The position numbers and the translations under genes are program-made. A stretch of 33,030 bases of DNA from DAOQTX01 sp035340715. Its GTDB lineage: Bacteria; Bacteroidota; Bacteroidia; AKYH767-A; OLB10. Under the pieces are notes generated by a model, which was given only the letters and a program-made list of their open reading frames with translations, searched no databases and was not told the origin of the DNA. Location: contig DAOQTX010000029.1 in the NCBI GenBank assembly GCA_035340715.1, positions 1 through 33,030 of the forward strand, written 5' to 3'. Positions 8,098 through 16,965 of this stretch are shown piece after piece (the stretch's first letter is position 1; each line of letters begins with the position of its first letter).

Positions 8098-8105
8098 CAA
8101 AAATA
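8098..8105 (-). promoter_or_regulatory. Candidate -7 element TATTTTTG upstream of the hydrolase-like gene
   Basis: On the minus strand this reads TATTTTTG, ending 21 bases before the ATG at 8076. No good TTG -33 partner was found. Its presence argues that the in-frame TTG at 8100 is promoter sequence rather than a start codon. Confidence 0.4.
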
Positions 8106-8174
8106 TAAAAACTAAGAAGGACTGAAAATGTTTAATTTGAAAATTGATTTATAATTCATTAACAATACATATTT

Positions 8175-8732
8175 ATGGTAAAGACCTTATCTCAAATGAA
8201 TGGCTTAAAAAATAGCCTGCCAAACTTTCAGGTTCTTGATGTTGTATCCGGAAAGATAATCAGCGAACAAGATTATAAGAACGGTATTACGCTATACATG
8301 TTTATTTGTAACCATTGTCCTTATGTAAAATGGGTTCTGCCAGAGTTGATAAAGTTGGGGAATGACTATAAGAATAAGCCAATAAAAATTTTAGCCATTA
8401 GTTCGAATGATATTGTTAGTCATCCCGATGATCACCCGGACAAGATGAAAGATTTAGCTGTGCAAATGCAATTTCCATTTAATTATGCTTTTGATGAATC
8501 GCAAAAGATGGCGAGCGACTTTGGAGCAGTTTGTACCCCTGACTTTTTTATTTACGATGAGCAGAATGTATTACAGTACACCGGACAACTCGATGATTCG
8601 AGACCGAACAGCAATGTGCTTCCTTCAGGAAATGACATTCGAAATGCATTTGACGCATTAATTGAAAAACGTCCCATTGACTTTGATATGAAGCCCAGTA
8701 TAGGTTGTAATATAAAATGGAAAGAAGCATAA
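8175..8732 (+). CDS. Thioredoxin-fold redox protein (AhpC/TSA-like, CNHC motif)
   Basis: 185 residues with a thioredoxin/peroxiredoxin fold. LPNFQVLDVVSG is the usual opening, FICNHCPYV (44-52) carries the CxxC pair C45/C48, and the cis-proline loop is VCTPDFFIYD with an extra C120. The family is usually annotated as thioredoxin family protein or redoxin. Members probably reduce disulfides or peroxides, but the substrate is unknown. No signal peptide is apparent, so it is likely cytoplasmic. The C-terminal part (SNVLPSGNDIRNAFDAL, KPSIGCNIKW) is characteristic of this subgroup. It is followed 36 bases later by a small secreted protein with a separate promoter-like element. Confidence 0.85.
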   Translation: MVKTLSQMNGLKNSLPNFQVLDVVSGKIISEQDYKNGITLYMFICNHCPYVKWVLPELIKLGNDYKNKPIKILAISSNDIVSHPDDHPDKMKDLAVQMQFPFNYAFDESQKMASDFGAVCTPDFFIYDEQNVLQYTGQLDDSRPNSNVLPSGNDIRNAFDALIEKRPIDFDMKPSIGCNIKWKEA

Positions 8733-8733
8733 A

Positions 8734-8764
8734 TTGTTTATCCCCTCTGAAATCAATATCTTTA
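8734..8764 (+). promoter_or_regulatory. Candidate promoter TTG-N20-TATCTTTA before the small secreted protein
   Basis: TTG at 8734-8736 and TATCTTTA at 8757-8764 match the Bacteroidota consensus except for the last base of the -7 element. The ATG follows four bases later, which again implies an extremely short leader. Confidence 0.4.
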
Positions 8765-8768
8765 ATAC

Positions 8769-9107
8769 ATGAAACCCATCAAATATATCTTCTTAGTAAT
8801 AGGTTTTATACTATGCAATGTAAATATCCTTCAGGCTCAATCAGAAACCAAAGAAACTGTTCCACAAGAAAATGTAATTTATAAACTTGAATTCAAAAAA
8901 GAGGTTGATTGCATTCAGGATCTACGTTATGACAAACTGGATAAACCTATTAAAGGGTGGTTATCTGAAGACAAACTGGAATATTATCTTGAAAATTACG
9001 AGATGAATAATAAGATTTGGTACACTGTTCATTATACCGATGGATCAAATGAAAAAGTACTTCGGACGCCATGCACGATAAAGCACACCACAAGACAAGT
9101 GCTTTAG
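8769..9107 (+). CDS. Small secreted protein of unknown function
   Basis: 112 residues. Residues 1-23 form a clear signal peptide (MKPIKYIFLVIGFILCNVNILQA) with a likely cut before QSETKE, so the protein is exported, probably to the periplasm. The mature part is about 89 residues and mixed in charge, with two cysteines (C48 and C102) that could form a disulfide. Short patterns such as WYTVHYTDGSNEKV suggest a small beta-rich domain. No known family was recognised. Its stop overlaps the stop of the convergent SpoU methyltransferase gene (9104-9107). Confidence 0.7.
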   Translation: MKPIKYIFLVIGFILCNVNILQAQSETKETVPQENVIYKLEFKKEVDCIQDLRYDKLDKPIKGWLSEDKLEYYLENYEMNNKIWYTVHYTDGSNEKVLRTPCTIKHTTRQVL

Positions 9108-9868
9108 GCGTTTCTTTTTATCTCACTTAACAGAATACCGCATGCATTTGCTGCATTCAATGATTCTGCAGCATTTAAACCACCAAAATTTGGAATACAT
9201 ATTTTTTGAGTAACCTGATTTAGAATTTCTTTGCTCAAACCATTCGATTCATTTCCAATGATTAAAAGTCCTTTATTACCGAAAGACAATCGATATACAT
9301 TATCTCCACTCATGTCGGCAGCATACATAGGCAACTGAATCTTATTGGCTAAAGGAATTAAAACCTTTGAAATATTTTCAATCGCCATATTGACATGAAA
9401 AATCGAACCCATGCTGGATTGCACAACTTTAGGGTTGTAGATGTCCACGCAATCTTCATTGCAAACAATTTGTTTGATGCCAAACCAATGCGCCAAACGA
9501 ATGATAGTGCCGATATTTCCAGGATCACGGATAGAATCGAGCGCAAGGCTCCATTCATTTTTAATGCTTAATGATTGAACATCTACTTTTTTCTGCTCTA
9601 CTGTTGCCAATATTCCGGGTGGTGTATGAAGGGCACTTATTTTTTCCATGTCCTTTTGGGAACAAATCGTAATTGGAAAATCTTTGATATCAATATTGCC
9701 AATCTTCTCTGCATGTAGTTCTGTGAGATACAATGAGCGTATTTTATAATCTGACCGGAGCAATTCTTGCAAAAGTTTTTCTCCTTCACAAATGAATAAA
9801 TTGTGCTCCACTCTGAATTTTTTGATTTGGAGTGATCGTATCACTTTTATGTCCGATTTAGATATCAT
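9104..9868 (-). CDS. TrmH/SpoU-family RNA 2'-O-methyltransferase
   Basis: 254 residues. An N-terminal SpoU substrate-binding domain (about 1-95; KKFRVEHNLFICEGEKLLQELL) is followed by the knotted SPOUT catalytic domain. Its motif 1 is SIRDPGNIGTIIRLA, motif 2 is IIGNESNGLS and motif 3 is the IPNFGGLNAAESLNAANA segment. Enzymes of this kind methylate a ribose 2'-OH in rRNA or tRNA using S-adenosylmethionine. The target here is not evident; 23S rRNA is typical for two-domain members. Motif 3 is slightly longer than the textbook IPMxGxxxSLNVS form. It is divergent from tamL with an 85-base spacer and overlaps the upstream convergent gene by its stop codon. Confidence 0.88.
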   Translation of the reverse strand: MISKSDIKVIRSLQIKKFRVEHNLFICEGEKLLQELLRSDYKIRSLYLTELHAEKIGNIDIKDFPITICSQKDMEKISALHTPPGILATVEQKKVDVQSLSIKNEWSLALDSIRDPGNIGTIIRLAHWFGIKQIVCNEDCVDIYNPKVVQSSMGSIFHVNMAIENISKVLIPLANKIQLPMYAADMSGDNVYRLSFGNKGLLIIGNESNGLSKEILNQVTQKICIPNFGGLNAAESLNAANACGILLSEIKRNA

Positions 9869-9903
9869 AAAATATTGTGTGCAAATTCATTAAAAATATT
9901 CTT

Positions 9904-9931
9904 TTGCTCAAGCATCATTCTATTATTTTTG
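9904..9931 (+). promoter_or_regulatory. Candidate tamL promoter (TTG-N17-TATTTTTG)
   Basis: TTG at 9904-9906 and TATTTTTG at 9924-9931 are separated by 17 bases, a good match to the Bacteroidota -33/-7 consensus. The predicted start of transcription leaves a leader of roughly 15-20 bases before the ATG at 9954. Confidence 0.6.
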
Positions 9932-9953
9932 ACAAATAACTCAATTTTACTTT

Positions 9954-12260
9954 ATGCGCAATACTCAATGTTGGATCGTTTGGCTTTTGATAAGCTTTTC
10001 TGTTTCCTCTTGCGCATTAAGAAATGTTCCCGATCATCAGTATTTACTTAAAGGAAATTCCATTCGAGCGAACAAAAGCACTTTCAGTTCAGAACTGTCC
10101 CCGTTTGTAAAACAGAAACCGAATCGGAAGTTGCTTTTTGCATTTCGATTTCATTTGGGAGTTTACAATTTGGGCACACTTGGAAAGAAAGAGACTAAAT
10201 TTAAAAATTGGCTCAAAAGTACTGTAGGTGAAGGTCCTGTTATTTACGACTCAACACTCACAGAGCGTAGTACTCAGCAAATGCAACTTTATCTTTTTGA
10301 CCAAGGGTATTTTGATGCCCAAGTGGTTCCTAATGTTGAATTAAAAAAGAGGAAGGTAAAAGTCGAATACGAAGTAAACAGTGGAGAAGAACGTTATATT
10401 GGCGATATCAGGTACAATATCAAAGACTCATTACTGAATCCTACTTTGTTTGCTACCATCGAACAAAGAATGTTTAATAGTGGTGATCAATATAAAGTTG
10501 AAAAATTAAAATTGGAAAGAGAGCGATTAGCAGAATTAATGCGTAGAGCCGGTTATTATTTCTTTAACAGTTCGTATATCTATTTTGATCTAGACACTAC
10601 TCGGATGGACAAAAGAATAGATATATTAATTACGGTTGATAATCCTAAAATTAAAGGTACTGATGAGAATGAGCCGGTATTGGATGACCAACATAATATC
10701 TACTACATAAACAATGTTATGATTAACACGCAGTTCAATCCGCTTTCGAGGCAGGAACAAGAACTGAGCGATACAGTTGCATACCAAGATTATAGAATCC
10801 TATATCCAACACAAAGCAGTTTGATTTTTAAAAAACAAAGACTAACCCAACATGTGTTTTTTAAGAATGGAGATCGATTTAATAGCAAAGATTTTGATGA
10901 CACCTATAAGCGATTGGCCGGACTCAAGCAATTTAGATTTATAAATATTATCAGTTCACCCGATCATGAAGGAGATCGTTCGCTATTGAATATCTTAGTG
11001 AATTTGACTCCTGCTGTAAAGCAAGATTATGGAATTGAATTAAGTGGTACGAATAACGGAGGTAACTTAGGGATAGGGAGTAAACTGAACTATAGAAATA
11101 AGAATTTATTTAAGGGGATGGAACAACTTTCCATTTCATTATTCACAGGATTTGAAAACTTGCCGGAAATATCCGATACACTCGATACTCGAAGAGTAGA
11201 TTTTTTAATCTTCAATACTTTGGAAATCAGTCCTTCGATCAATTTGGAGATTCCAAGATTATTATTGCCTTTTAATTTAGGAACGGTTCGAAATGAAATT
11301 ACCAGCAATACGATTATAAATGGAACCTATAGTTTTGAAACGGTTCCTGAATTTAGTCGCAGACTTACTGCTTTTTATTTTGGTTACAGTTGGCGTCCTC
11401 CGGTAAAACACAGGCATTCAATATTTCCGTTGGACATAACTTTCATTCGAAATAATTTGACAAATGCTTTTTCAAGCTACTTGCAAAGTTTGAATAACCC
11501 AACGGTGAGCAGTACCTATCAAGATCAATTTGTAGTGAGTACACGATACCAATATGTGTATAGCAACTTAGAGGCGAAAAAAGCAAAAAAGGATTTGTAC
11601 ATCCGAAGTGGGATTCAGATTGCAGGAAACAGTTTATCGCTTTTGTCTCCACTATTAAACTTAGAAAGAAATAATGAGTATTACCAAATAGGCGGAGTTC
11701 GATTTGCTCAATTTATCAGGCCTGAATTTGAAATCGTATTCAGTAGGAAGTTATTGCGTAATACTCGATTGGTAAATCGTTTATACACAGCAATGGGCTA
11801 TTCATACGGCAACAGCGAAGTGTTACCATATGAAAAGAACTTTTTTGCGGGAGGTGCAAATGACATTCGAGCTTGGCAACCACGAACACTCGGACCGGGG
11901 TCATTTAAAAATACTACAAGTGTTGAGCAGTTTGGGGAATTTAAAATAACCTATAATCTCGAATATCGCTTTCCGGTAATAGGTGTTTTTGAAAGTGCTT
12001 TTTTTACAGATGTTGGAAATATTTGGATGCTCTCTCAGGATGTTTTGAGAAACGGCAGTACTTTTTCTTCTGATTTCTATAAGGAACTAGGCATTGGATC
12101 AGGTGTTGGATTAAGGTTAAATATGAATTATTTTATCATACGTTTGGACGGTGCTTTTAAAGTGCTTAATCCTACTAAAGAAGTGGACGATCGATTTGTT
12201 CTTTTATCGAATAAATTGAAAGACATGAGAGTCAACTTTGCTATTGGTTATCCATTCTAA
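9954..12260 (+). CDS. tamL: BamA/TamA-superfamily outer-membrane lipoprotein (TamL-type)
   Basis: 768 residues. The N-terminal signal ends in a lipobox VSSC with Cys20 as the expected lipidated residue, a hallmark of the Bacteroidota TamL form. POTRA-like repeats follow in the first half (e.g. QQMQLYLFDQGYFDAQV; DTYKRLAGLKQFRFINI). The C-terminal half is an Omp85 beta-barrel with alternating hydrophobic strands and the conserved FFAGGANDIRAWQPR segment, close to the VRGY motif of the family. It ends with the aromatic residue expected of outer-membrane barrels (YPF). Such proteins insert or assemble outer-membrane proteins, usually with a TamB partner, which is not in this window. No TamB gene is adjacent. 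Confidence 0.88.
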   Translation: MRNTQCWIVWLLISFSVSSCALRNVPDHQYLLKGNSIRANKSTFSSELSPFVKQKPNRKLLFAFRFHLGVYNLGTLGKKETKFKNWLKSTVGEGPVIYDSTLTERSTQQMQLYLFDQGYFDAQVVPNVELKKRKVKVEYEVNSGEERYIGDIRYNIKDSLLNPTLFATIEQRMFNSGDQYKVEKLKLERERLAELMRRAGYYFFNSSYIYFDLDTTRMDKRIDILITVDNPKIKGTDENEPVLDDQHNIYYINNVMINTQFNPLSRQEQELSDTVAYQDYRILYPTQSSLIFKKQRLTQHVFFKNGDRFNSKDFDDTYKRLAGLKQFRFINIISSPDHEGDRSLLNILVNLTPAVKQDYGIELSGTNNGGNLGIGSKLNYRNKNLFKGMEQLSISLFTGFENLPEISDTLDTRRVDFLIFNTLEISPSINLEIPRLLLPFNLGTVRNEITSNTIINGTYSFETVPEFSRRLTAFYFGYSWRPPVKHRHSIFPLDITFIRNNLTNAFSSYLQSLNNPTVSSTYQDQFVVSTRYQYVYSNLEAKKAKKDLYIRSGIQIAGNSLSLLSPLLNLERNNEYYQIGGVRFAQFIRPEFEIVFSRKLLRNTRLVNRLYTAMGYSYGNSEVLPYEKNFFAGGANDIRAWQPRTLGPGSFKNTTSVEQFGEFKITYNLEYRFPVIGVFESAFFTDVGNIWMLSQDVLRNGSTFSSDFYKELGIGSGVGLRLNMNYFIIRLDGAFKVLNPTKEVDDRFVLLSNKLKDMRVNFAIGYPF

Positions 12261-12295
12261 CAGGCATCAAAAAATCTATTTTTTAAATTATTTCA

Positions 12296-12303
12296 TAGCT
12301 TTG
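12296..12303 (+). promoter_or_regulatory. Candidate -7 element TAGCTTTG for the aldolase gene
   Basis: TAGCTTTG fits TAnnTTTG and lies 24 bases before the aldolase ATG. No TTG -33 element is visible at the expected distance; the region there is A/T runs. Confidence 0.45.
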
Positions 12304-12327
12304 TTCCGAATTATTTAAGAACGTATT

Positions 12328-13386
12328 ATGGCAAGAACAGATGTTGCGTCTCTTTTGGGAAAAGATGCAGATGATTTATTGAATCACGAGTGTAAAACCA
12401 TCTCGGCAAAAGAATTGCATAAGCCGGGCAAAGATTTTATTGACCGGTGTTTTTCTGGTAGCAATCGAAACAATCAGGTTTTAAAAAGTTTACAGTCTAT
12501 TTATGATCATGGTAGATTATCCGGGAGCGGTTATCTAAGCATCCTGCCAGTTGATCAAGGGATTGAACATTCAGGAGGCGCTAGTTTTGCTCCTGCACCT
12601 ATGTACTTCGATCCTGAAAATATTGTAAAACTTGCTATTGAAGGAGGTTGTAATGCAGTTGCTTCTACCTATGGAGTGCTGGCTAATGTGTCTAGAAAAT
12701 ATGCACACAAAATACCTTTCATTGTAAAAATAAACCACAATGAATTAATGACCTATCCTAATAAATACGATCAGATCATGTTTGGTACCATTCAAGATGC
12801 CTGGAATATGGGAGCCTGTGCCGTGGGAGCAACCATATACTTTGGAAGTGACGAGTCCGCTCGTCAAATAGTAGAGGTTGCAGAGGCTTTTGAATATGCT
12901 CATGAACTGGGAATGGCAACGGTATTGTGGTGTTATTTAAGAAACAGTGGATTTAAAAAGGACGGTACCGATTATCACAGTAGTGCTGATCTTACCGGAC
13001 AAGCCAACCATTTAGGAGTAACCATTCAAAGTGATATTATTAAGCAAAAATTACCGTTAAATAATGGAGGTTTTAATGCCATCAACTTTGGAAAAACACA
13101 TAAAAAGGTTTACGATCAATTGAGCAGCAATCATCCGATTGATCTTTGCCGATACCAAGTATTAAATTGCTATAGTGGAAGAATTGGATTGATCAACTCA
13201 GGTGGTGAATCAAAAGGAGCGGGAGATTTAGCGGAAGCTGTTACCACTGCTGTTATTAATAAAAGAGCAGGAGGTCAAGGATTGATTAGTGGGCGAAAAG
13301 CATTTCAAAAACCGCTAAAAGAAGGTGTTGCTTTATTGAATGCGATTCAGGATGTTTACCTCGATAAAAAGATTACATTAGCTTAA
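12328..13386 (+). CDS. fbaB: Class I fructose-bisphosphate aldolase (FbaB/DhnA type)
   Basis: 352 residues, the usual length for archaeal-type class I aldolases of the DeoC/LacD superfamily. Visible features include LPVDQGIEHSGG near residue 72 and VKINHNELM. The catalytic-lysine region lies around GVTIQSDIIKQKLP, where a Lys forms the Schiff base. The phosphate-binding end has INSGGESKG and GGQGLISGRKAF. The enzyme reversibly splits fructose 1,6-bisphosphate into glyceraldehyde 3-phosphate and dihydroxyacetone phosphate in cytoplasmic glycolysis and gluconeogenesis. accD starts 28 bases downstream on the same strand, so the two may share a transcript. Confidence 0.92.
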   Translation: MARTDVASLLGKDADDLLNHECKTISAKELHKPGKDFIDRCFSGSNRNNQVLKSLQSIYDHGRLSGSGYLSILPVDQGIEHSGGASFAPAPMYFDPENIVKLAIEGGCNAVASTYGVLANVSRKYAHKIPFIVKINHNELMTYPNKYDQIMFGTIQDAWNMGACAVGATIYFGSDESARQIVEVAEAFEYAHELGMATVLWCYLRNSGFKKDGTDYHSSADLTGQANHLGVTIQSDIIKQKLPLNNGGFNAINFGKTHKKVYDQLSSNHPIDLCRYQVLNCYSGRIGLINSGGESKGAGDLAEAVTTAVINKRAGGQGLISGRKAFQKPLKEGVALLNAIQDVYLDKKITLA

Positions 13387-13414
13387 CGTATTGGAATTGC
13401 TCAGTTAAGTAGTT

Positions 13415-14263
13415 ATGGCAAATTGGTTTAAAAGAATTAAAGAAGGGATTACCACATCTACCAAGGAGAAGAAAGAAACCCCTGAAGGACTTTGGTATAA
13501 ATGCACTTCTTGTAAGTCTATAATTCCTACCAAGGAACATATAGAGAATGCTTATGTATGTCCTGGATGTGAATACCATGCCCGTATTAGCAGTGAGCAA
13601 TATTTTCAATTGCTTTTTGATGAAGGGGAGTATGAAGAACTTAACAGTAATTTGGTTGCTGACGATCCGCTCGAATTTGTTGATACCAAAAAATATACTG
13701 ACCGATTAATAGATTCTGCAAGAAAAACAGGCTTGAAAGATGCTATGAGAACTTCTTATGGAAATCTGGGGGGAAAAAGAGTCATTATTGCTTGTATGGA
13801 TTTTTCGTTCATAGGAGGAAGCATGGGTAGTGTTATGGGTGAGAAAATATCAAGAGCGATTGATTTTGCTATTGACAATAAAACTCCGCTTATTATAATT
13901 TCAAAATCAGGTGGGGCACGAATGATGGAAGCAGCATTTTCGCTTATGCAAATGGCTAAAACTTCCGCAAAGCTTACTCTGTTAGCCGAAGCAAAAATTC
14001 CATATATCAGTTTGCTCACCGACCCAACAACAGGAGGAGTTACCGCTTCATTTGCCATGTTAGGTGATTATAATATTGCCGAACCTGGTGCGCTGATTGG
14101 ATTTGCAGGCCCAAGAGTAGTAAAAGAAACGATTGGGCGTGACTTACCAAAAGGATTTCAAACCTCAGAATTTGTGCTAGAGCATGGTTTTTTGGATTTT
14201 ATAGTGAACAGAAAGCTACTTAAATCCAAATTAGCCCAATTACTAGGTCTTTTGCAGAATTGA
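13415..14263 (+). CDS. accD: Acetyl-CoA carboxylase carboxyltransferase subunit beta
   Basis: 282 residues. The N-terminal four-cysteine zinc ribbon (C30, C33, C49, C52: CTSC...CPGC) is characteristic of AccD. A crotonase-like carboxyltransferase domain follows, with DFSFIGGSMGSVMGEK, SGGARMMEAAFSLMQMAKTSA, TDPTTGGVTASFA and GALIGFAGPRV. With AccA it transfers carboxyl from biotin to acetyl-CoA, giving malonyl-CoA for fatty-acid synthesis. accA, accB and accC are not in the window, as is common when accD is unlinked. It follows fbaB closely. The next gene, rpsO, has its own promoter overlapping the end of this intergenic region. Confidence 0.95.
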   Translation: MANWFKRIKEGITTSTKEKKETPEGLWYKCTSCKSIIPTKEHIENAYVCPGCEYHARISSEQYFQLLFDEGEYEELNSNLVADDPLEFVDTKKYTDRLIDSARKTGLKDAMRTSYGNLGGKRVIIACMDFSFIGGSMGSVMGEKISRAIDFAIDNKTPLIIISKSGGARMMEAAFSLMQMAKTSAKLTLLAEAKIPYISLLTDPTTGGVTASFAMLGDYNIAEPGALIGFAGPRVVKETIGRDLPKGFQTSEFVLEHGFLDFIVNRKLLKSKLAQLLGLLQN

Positions 14264-14277
14264 TCCCTAAATTTTGC

Positions 14278-14307
14278 TTGTTTATTGTTTTCATTTATCT
14301 ATCTTTG
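14278..14307 (+). promoter_or_regulatory. rpsO promoter (TTG-N19-TATCTTTG)
   Basis: TTG at 14278-14280 and TATCTTTG at 14300-14307 are separated by 19 bases. This is the best match in the window to the Bacteroidota TTG/TAnnTTTG promoter. The leader to the ATG at 14333 would be about 20 bases. Confidence 0.7.
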
Positions 14308-14332
14308 CACGCTCTAATTCAATACATTAACA

Positions 14333-14602
14333 ATGTTATTAACGTCAGCGGATAAAAAGAAAATTTTTAAAGAACACAATGGCAGCGAAGCCAATTGCGG
14401 AGGAGCAGAAGGTCAAATTGCAATTTTTACAGAGCGTATTAATCATTTGACAGAACACCTTAAGATTCAACCAAAAGATAAATCTACTCAGCGTGCCTTA
14501 ATTAAAATGGTAGGTAAGCGCAGATCTTTATTAGATCATCTACACAATACGGAAATCGATCGTTACAGACAGATCATTCAGAAACTGAATATCAGAAAAT
14601 AA
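14333..14602 (+). CDS. rpsO: 30S ribosomal protein S15
   Basis: 89 residues, standard S15 length. Recognisable stretches are GGAEGQIAIFTERINHLTEHL, with S15-type helix signatures, and LIKMVGKRRSLLDHL, with the terminal LNIRK. S15 binds 16S rRNA helices 20-22 early in assembly of the small-subunit platform. It has a strong promoter of its own and is followed by a good hairpin terminator, then pnp. The rpsO-pnp order is conserved across many bacteria. Where studied, S15 can repress its own mRNA, but no matching leader structure is evident in this short leader. Confidence 0.96.
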   Translation: MLLTSADKKKIFKEHNGSEANCGGAEGQIAIFTERINHLTEHLKIQPKDKSTQRALIKMVGKRRSLLDHLHNTEIDRYRQIIQKLNIRK

Positions 14603-14624
14603 AACGATTCAAAAATCATTATAG

Positions 14625-14649
14625 AAGGCAATGAAAATTGCCTTTTTTT
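14625..14649 (+). terminator. Terminator/attenuator between rpsO and pnp
   Basis: AAGGCAAT (14625-14632) and ATTGCCTT (14637-14644) form a perfect 8-bp stem closed by a GAAA tetraloop and followed by seven T. It probably reduces rpsO transcription into pnp. No TAnnTTTG promoter was seen before pnp, so some readthrough is likely. Confidence 0.85.
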
Positions 14650-14682
14650 GTTTCAAACAACAAATATTAGTTAATTGAAAAA

Positions 14683-16827
14683 ATGACACCAAAAGCAATA
14701 AAAAAACAAATCACATTATCAGACGGAAAGATAATAGAAATCGAAACCGGAAAGCTAGCCAAACAGGCAGATGGTTCAGTTGTAGTTCGAGTAGGAAATT
14801 GTATGTTACTGGCTACAGCCGTTTCAAGTAAAGTAGCTAAAGAGGGAGTTGATTTTTTACCTCTTACAGTAGATTATCAAGAAAAATATGCATCTGCAGG
14901 AAGATTTCCGGGCGGCTATTTTAAAAGAGAAGCACGTCCAAGCGAAATTGAAATATTAATTTGTCGAATTATCGACCGTGCACTTCGGCCTTTATTCCCT
15001 TCCGATTTTCATGCCGATACACAAGTTATCGTAAGCTTAATATCTAACGACCCGGAAGTAAACCCGGATACTTTGGCCGGATTGGCAGCTTCTGCAGCAA
15101 TTAGTATTTCCGATATTCCATTTGATGGCCCTATGAGTGAGGTACGTGTAGCGCTCATCAATGGCAAATATGTTATCAATCCTTCTGTTTCAGAAATGAT
15201 CCATGCCGATTTGGATTTATTGGTTGGAGGAACAGCAGAGTCCATTGTTATGGTTGAAGGCGAAATGAAGGAACGCTCTGAAGAAGATATGATCGAAGCT
15301 TTAAAAGTTGCACACGAAGCTATTAGATTGCAATGTAAAGCTATAAATGAATTGGCTGCCGAAGTTGGAAATAAAAAGAGAGAATATTCGCACGAAACAC
15401 ACGATGAATCGCTTAAAGATCAAATTACAAAAGCATGTTTCAGCGCATGTTGTGATGTAGCACGTGCTGCATTGCCTAAAGCAGAAAGACAAGAAAAGTT
15501 TAATTCTATCATTGAAGAATTTACTCAGAATCTTTCCGAAGAAGAATTAGCTGAAAAGAAAATATTGATTGATTGGTATTTTCATGATGTAATGAAAGAT
15601 GCCGTAAGAAGTGTGGTGCTTAAAGAGAAAAAAAGATTGGATGGTCGTGGTCTTCAAGACATACGTGCGATCTGGAGTGAAATAGATTATTTACCTGCTG
15701 CGCATGGCTCATCTGTGTTCACAAGAGGCGAAACACAATCGTTGACCACCGTTACATTAGGAACCAAATTGGACGAGCAAACCATAGATATTCCTTCCTT
15801 TGTAGGTTCAAACCGTTTCTTATTACACTATAATTTTCCAGGATTTAGTACCGGAGAAGTTAGGCCTCAGAGAGGCGTAGGAAGAAGAGAGGTTGGACAT
15901 GGAAATCTTGCGCTTCGTTCACTAAAGCAAGTTTTACCAGCCGATGAAAAAAATCCTTACACCATTAGAATTGTTTCGGATATTTTGGAGTCGAATGGAT
16001 CGTCTTCTATGGCTACTGTTTGTGCAGGATCTTTAGCATTGATGGATGCTGGCGTGCAAATTAAAAGTGGTGTTTCTGGAATAGCTATGGGTTTGATAAC
16101 CGATGGAAATGAATTCGCAGTACTCAGCGATATATTAGGTGATGAGGATCACTTAGGTGATATGGATTTTAAAGTGACCGGCACCGCTAATGGAATCACT
16201 GCTTGTCAGATGGATTTAAAAGTACAAGGAATTTCCTTTGAAGTGATGTTGCAGGCATTAATGCAAGCAAAGCAAGGTCGCAACCACATTTTAAATGAAA
16301 TGAACAAAACCATTTCAACACCTAATGCTGATTACAAACCACATGTTCCAAGAATTGAAGTATTGTATATCGATAAAGAATTTATTGGAGCTGTAATAGG
16401 ACCTGGAGGTAAAATCATTCAGGAAATGCAGCGCGAAACAAACACCGTTATTACCATTGAAGAAAAAGATGGTAAAGGTATTGTTCAAATTGCTTCGAAC
16501 GATGGTGAGGGAATGACCAAAGCCATTAACAGAATTAAATTGATAACGGCAGTTCCCGAAGTTGGAAAAGTTTACGAAGGGAAAGTTAAAAGCATCATGC
16601 CTTTTGGTGCCTTCGTTGAAATTATTCCCGGAAAAGAAGGTTTATTACATATTTCAGAAATATCATGGAAACGTATTGAAAAGATGGATGGAGTGATGGA
16701 AGAAGGAGAAATAGTGGAAGTGAAATTGCTTGAAGTAGACCAAAAATCAGGGCGTTTGAGGCTTTCTCGAAAAGCATTGCTACCAAAACCGGAACGACCA
16801 AAGAAACCGGAAACATCGAATGAATAA
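14683..16827 (+). CDS. pnp: Polynucleotide phosphorylase
   Basis: 714 residues, full length for the family. Two RNase PH-like domains flank an alpha-helical linker; visible parts include FPGGYFKREARPSE, ALRPLFP, RGETQSLTTVTLG, NRFLLHYNFPGFSTGE and GISGIAMGL-type active-site segments. A KH domain near residues 555-615 (FIGAVIGPGGKIIQ) and an S1 domain near 622-700 (GKVKSIMPFGAFVEI, GLLHISEISW) follow. It degrades RNA 3' to 5' with phosphate, releasing nucleoside diphosphates, in the cytoplasm. It lies directly after rpsO, as in many bacteria, and ends at a strong terminator. Confidence 0.97.
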   Translation: MTPKAIKKQITLSDGKIIEIETGKLAKQADGSVVVRVGNCMLLATAVSSKVAKEGVDFLPLTVDYQEKYASAGRFPGGYFKREARPSEIEILICRIIDRALRPLFPSDFHADTQVIVSLISNDPEVNPDTLAGLAASAAISISDIPFDGPMSEVRVALINGKYVINPSVSEMIHADLDLLVGGTAESIVMVEGEMKERSEEDMIEALKVAHEAIRLQCKAINELAAEVGNKKREYSHETHDESLKDQITKACFSACCDVARAALPKAERQEKFNSIIEEFTQNLSEEELAEKKILIDWYFHDVMKDAVRSVVLKEKKRLDGRGLQDIRAIWSEIDYLPAAHGSSVFTRGETQSLTTVTLGTKLDEQTIDIPSFVGSNRFLLHYNFPGFSTGEVRPQRGVGRREVGHGNLALRSLKQVLPADEKNPYTIRIVSDILESNGSSSMATVCAGSLALMDAGVQIKSGVSGIAMGLITDGNEFAVLSDILGDEDHLGDMDFKVTGTANGITACQMDLKVQGISFEVMLQALMQAKQGRNHILNEMNKTISTPNADYKPHVPRIEVLYIDKEFIGAVIGPGGKIIQEMQRETNTVITIEEKDGKGIVQIASNDGEGMTKAINRIKLITAVPEVGKVYEGKVKSIMPFGAFVEIIPGKEGLLHISEISWKRIEKMDGVMEEGEIVEVKLLEVDQKSGRLRLSRKALLPKPERPKKPETSNE

Positions 16828-16831
16828 ATAG

Positions 16832-16861
16832 AAAATCAGTGCATATCGCACTGATTTTTTT
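16832..16861 (+). terminator. Rho-independent terminator after pnp
   Basis: AAAATCAGTGC (16832-16842) pairs perfectly with GCACTGATTTT (16848-16858) around a 5-base loop, giving an 11-bp stem that runs into T. It lies five bases after the pnp stop. Confidence 0.9.
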
Positions 16862-16965
16862 GTTTTATGTAGATATCTTACAAAAGCCAAAGGCCTTATA
16901 AATTCACATTTGTAACCCTCCTGATTGAACTGCGTTTCGGTACTTGTTAATACTACAGATATCAT

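Noticed and set aside
8077..8100. Upstream TTG start for the hydrolase-like gene
   Set aside because: The TTG is part of a TATTTTTG promoter-like element, and the ATG at 8076 begins a normal signal peptide.
10000..16900. Several open frames antisense to tamL, accD, pnp and rpoD
   Set aside because: They show no family motifs and lie wholly inside well-supported genes, so they are shadows.
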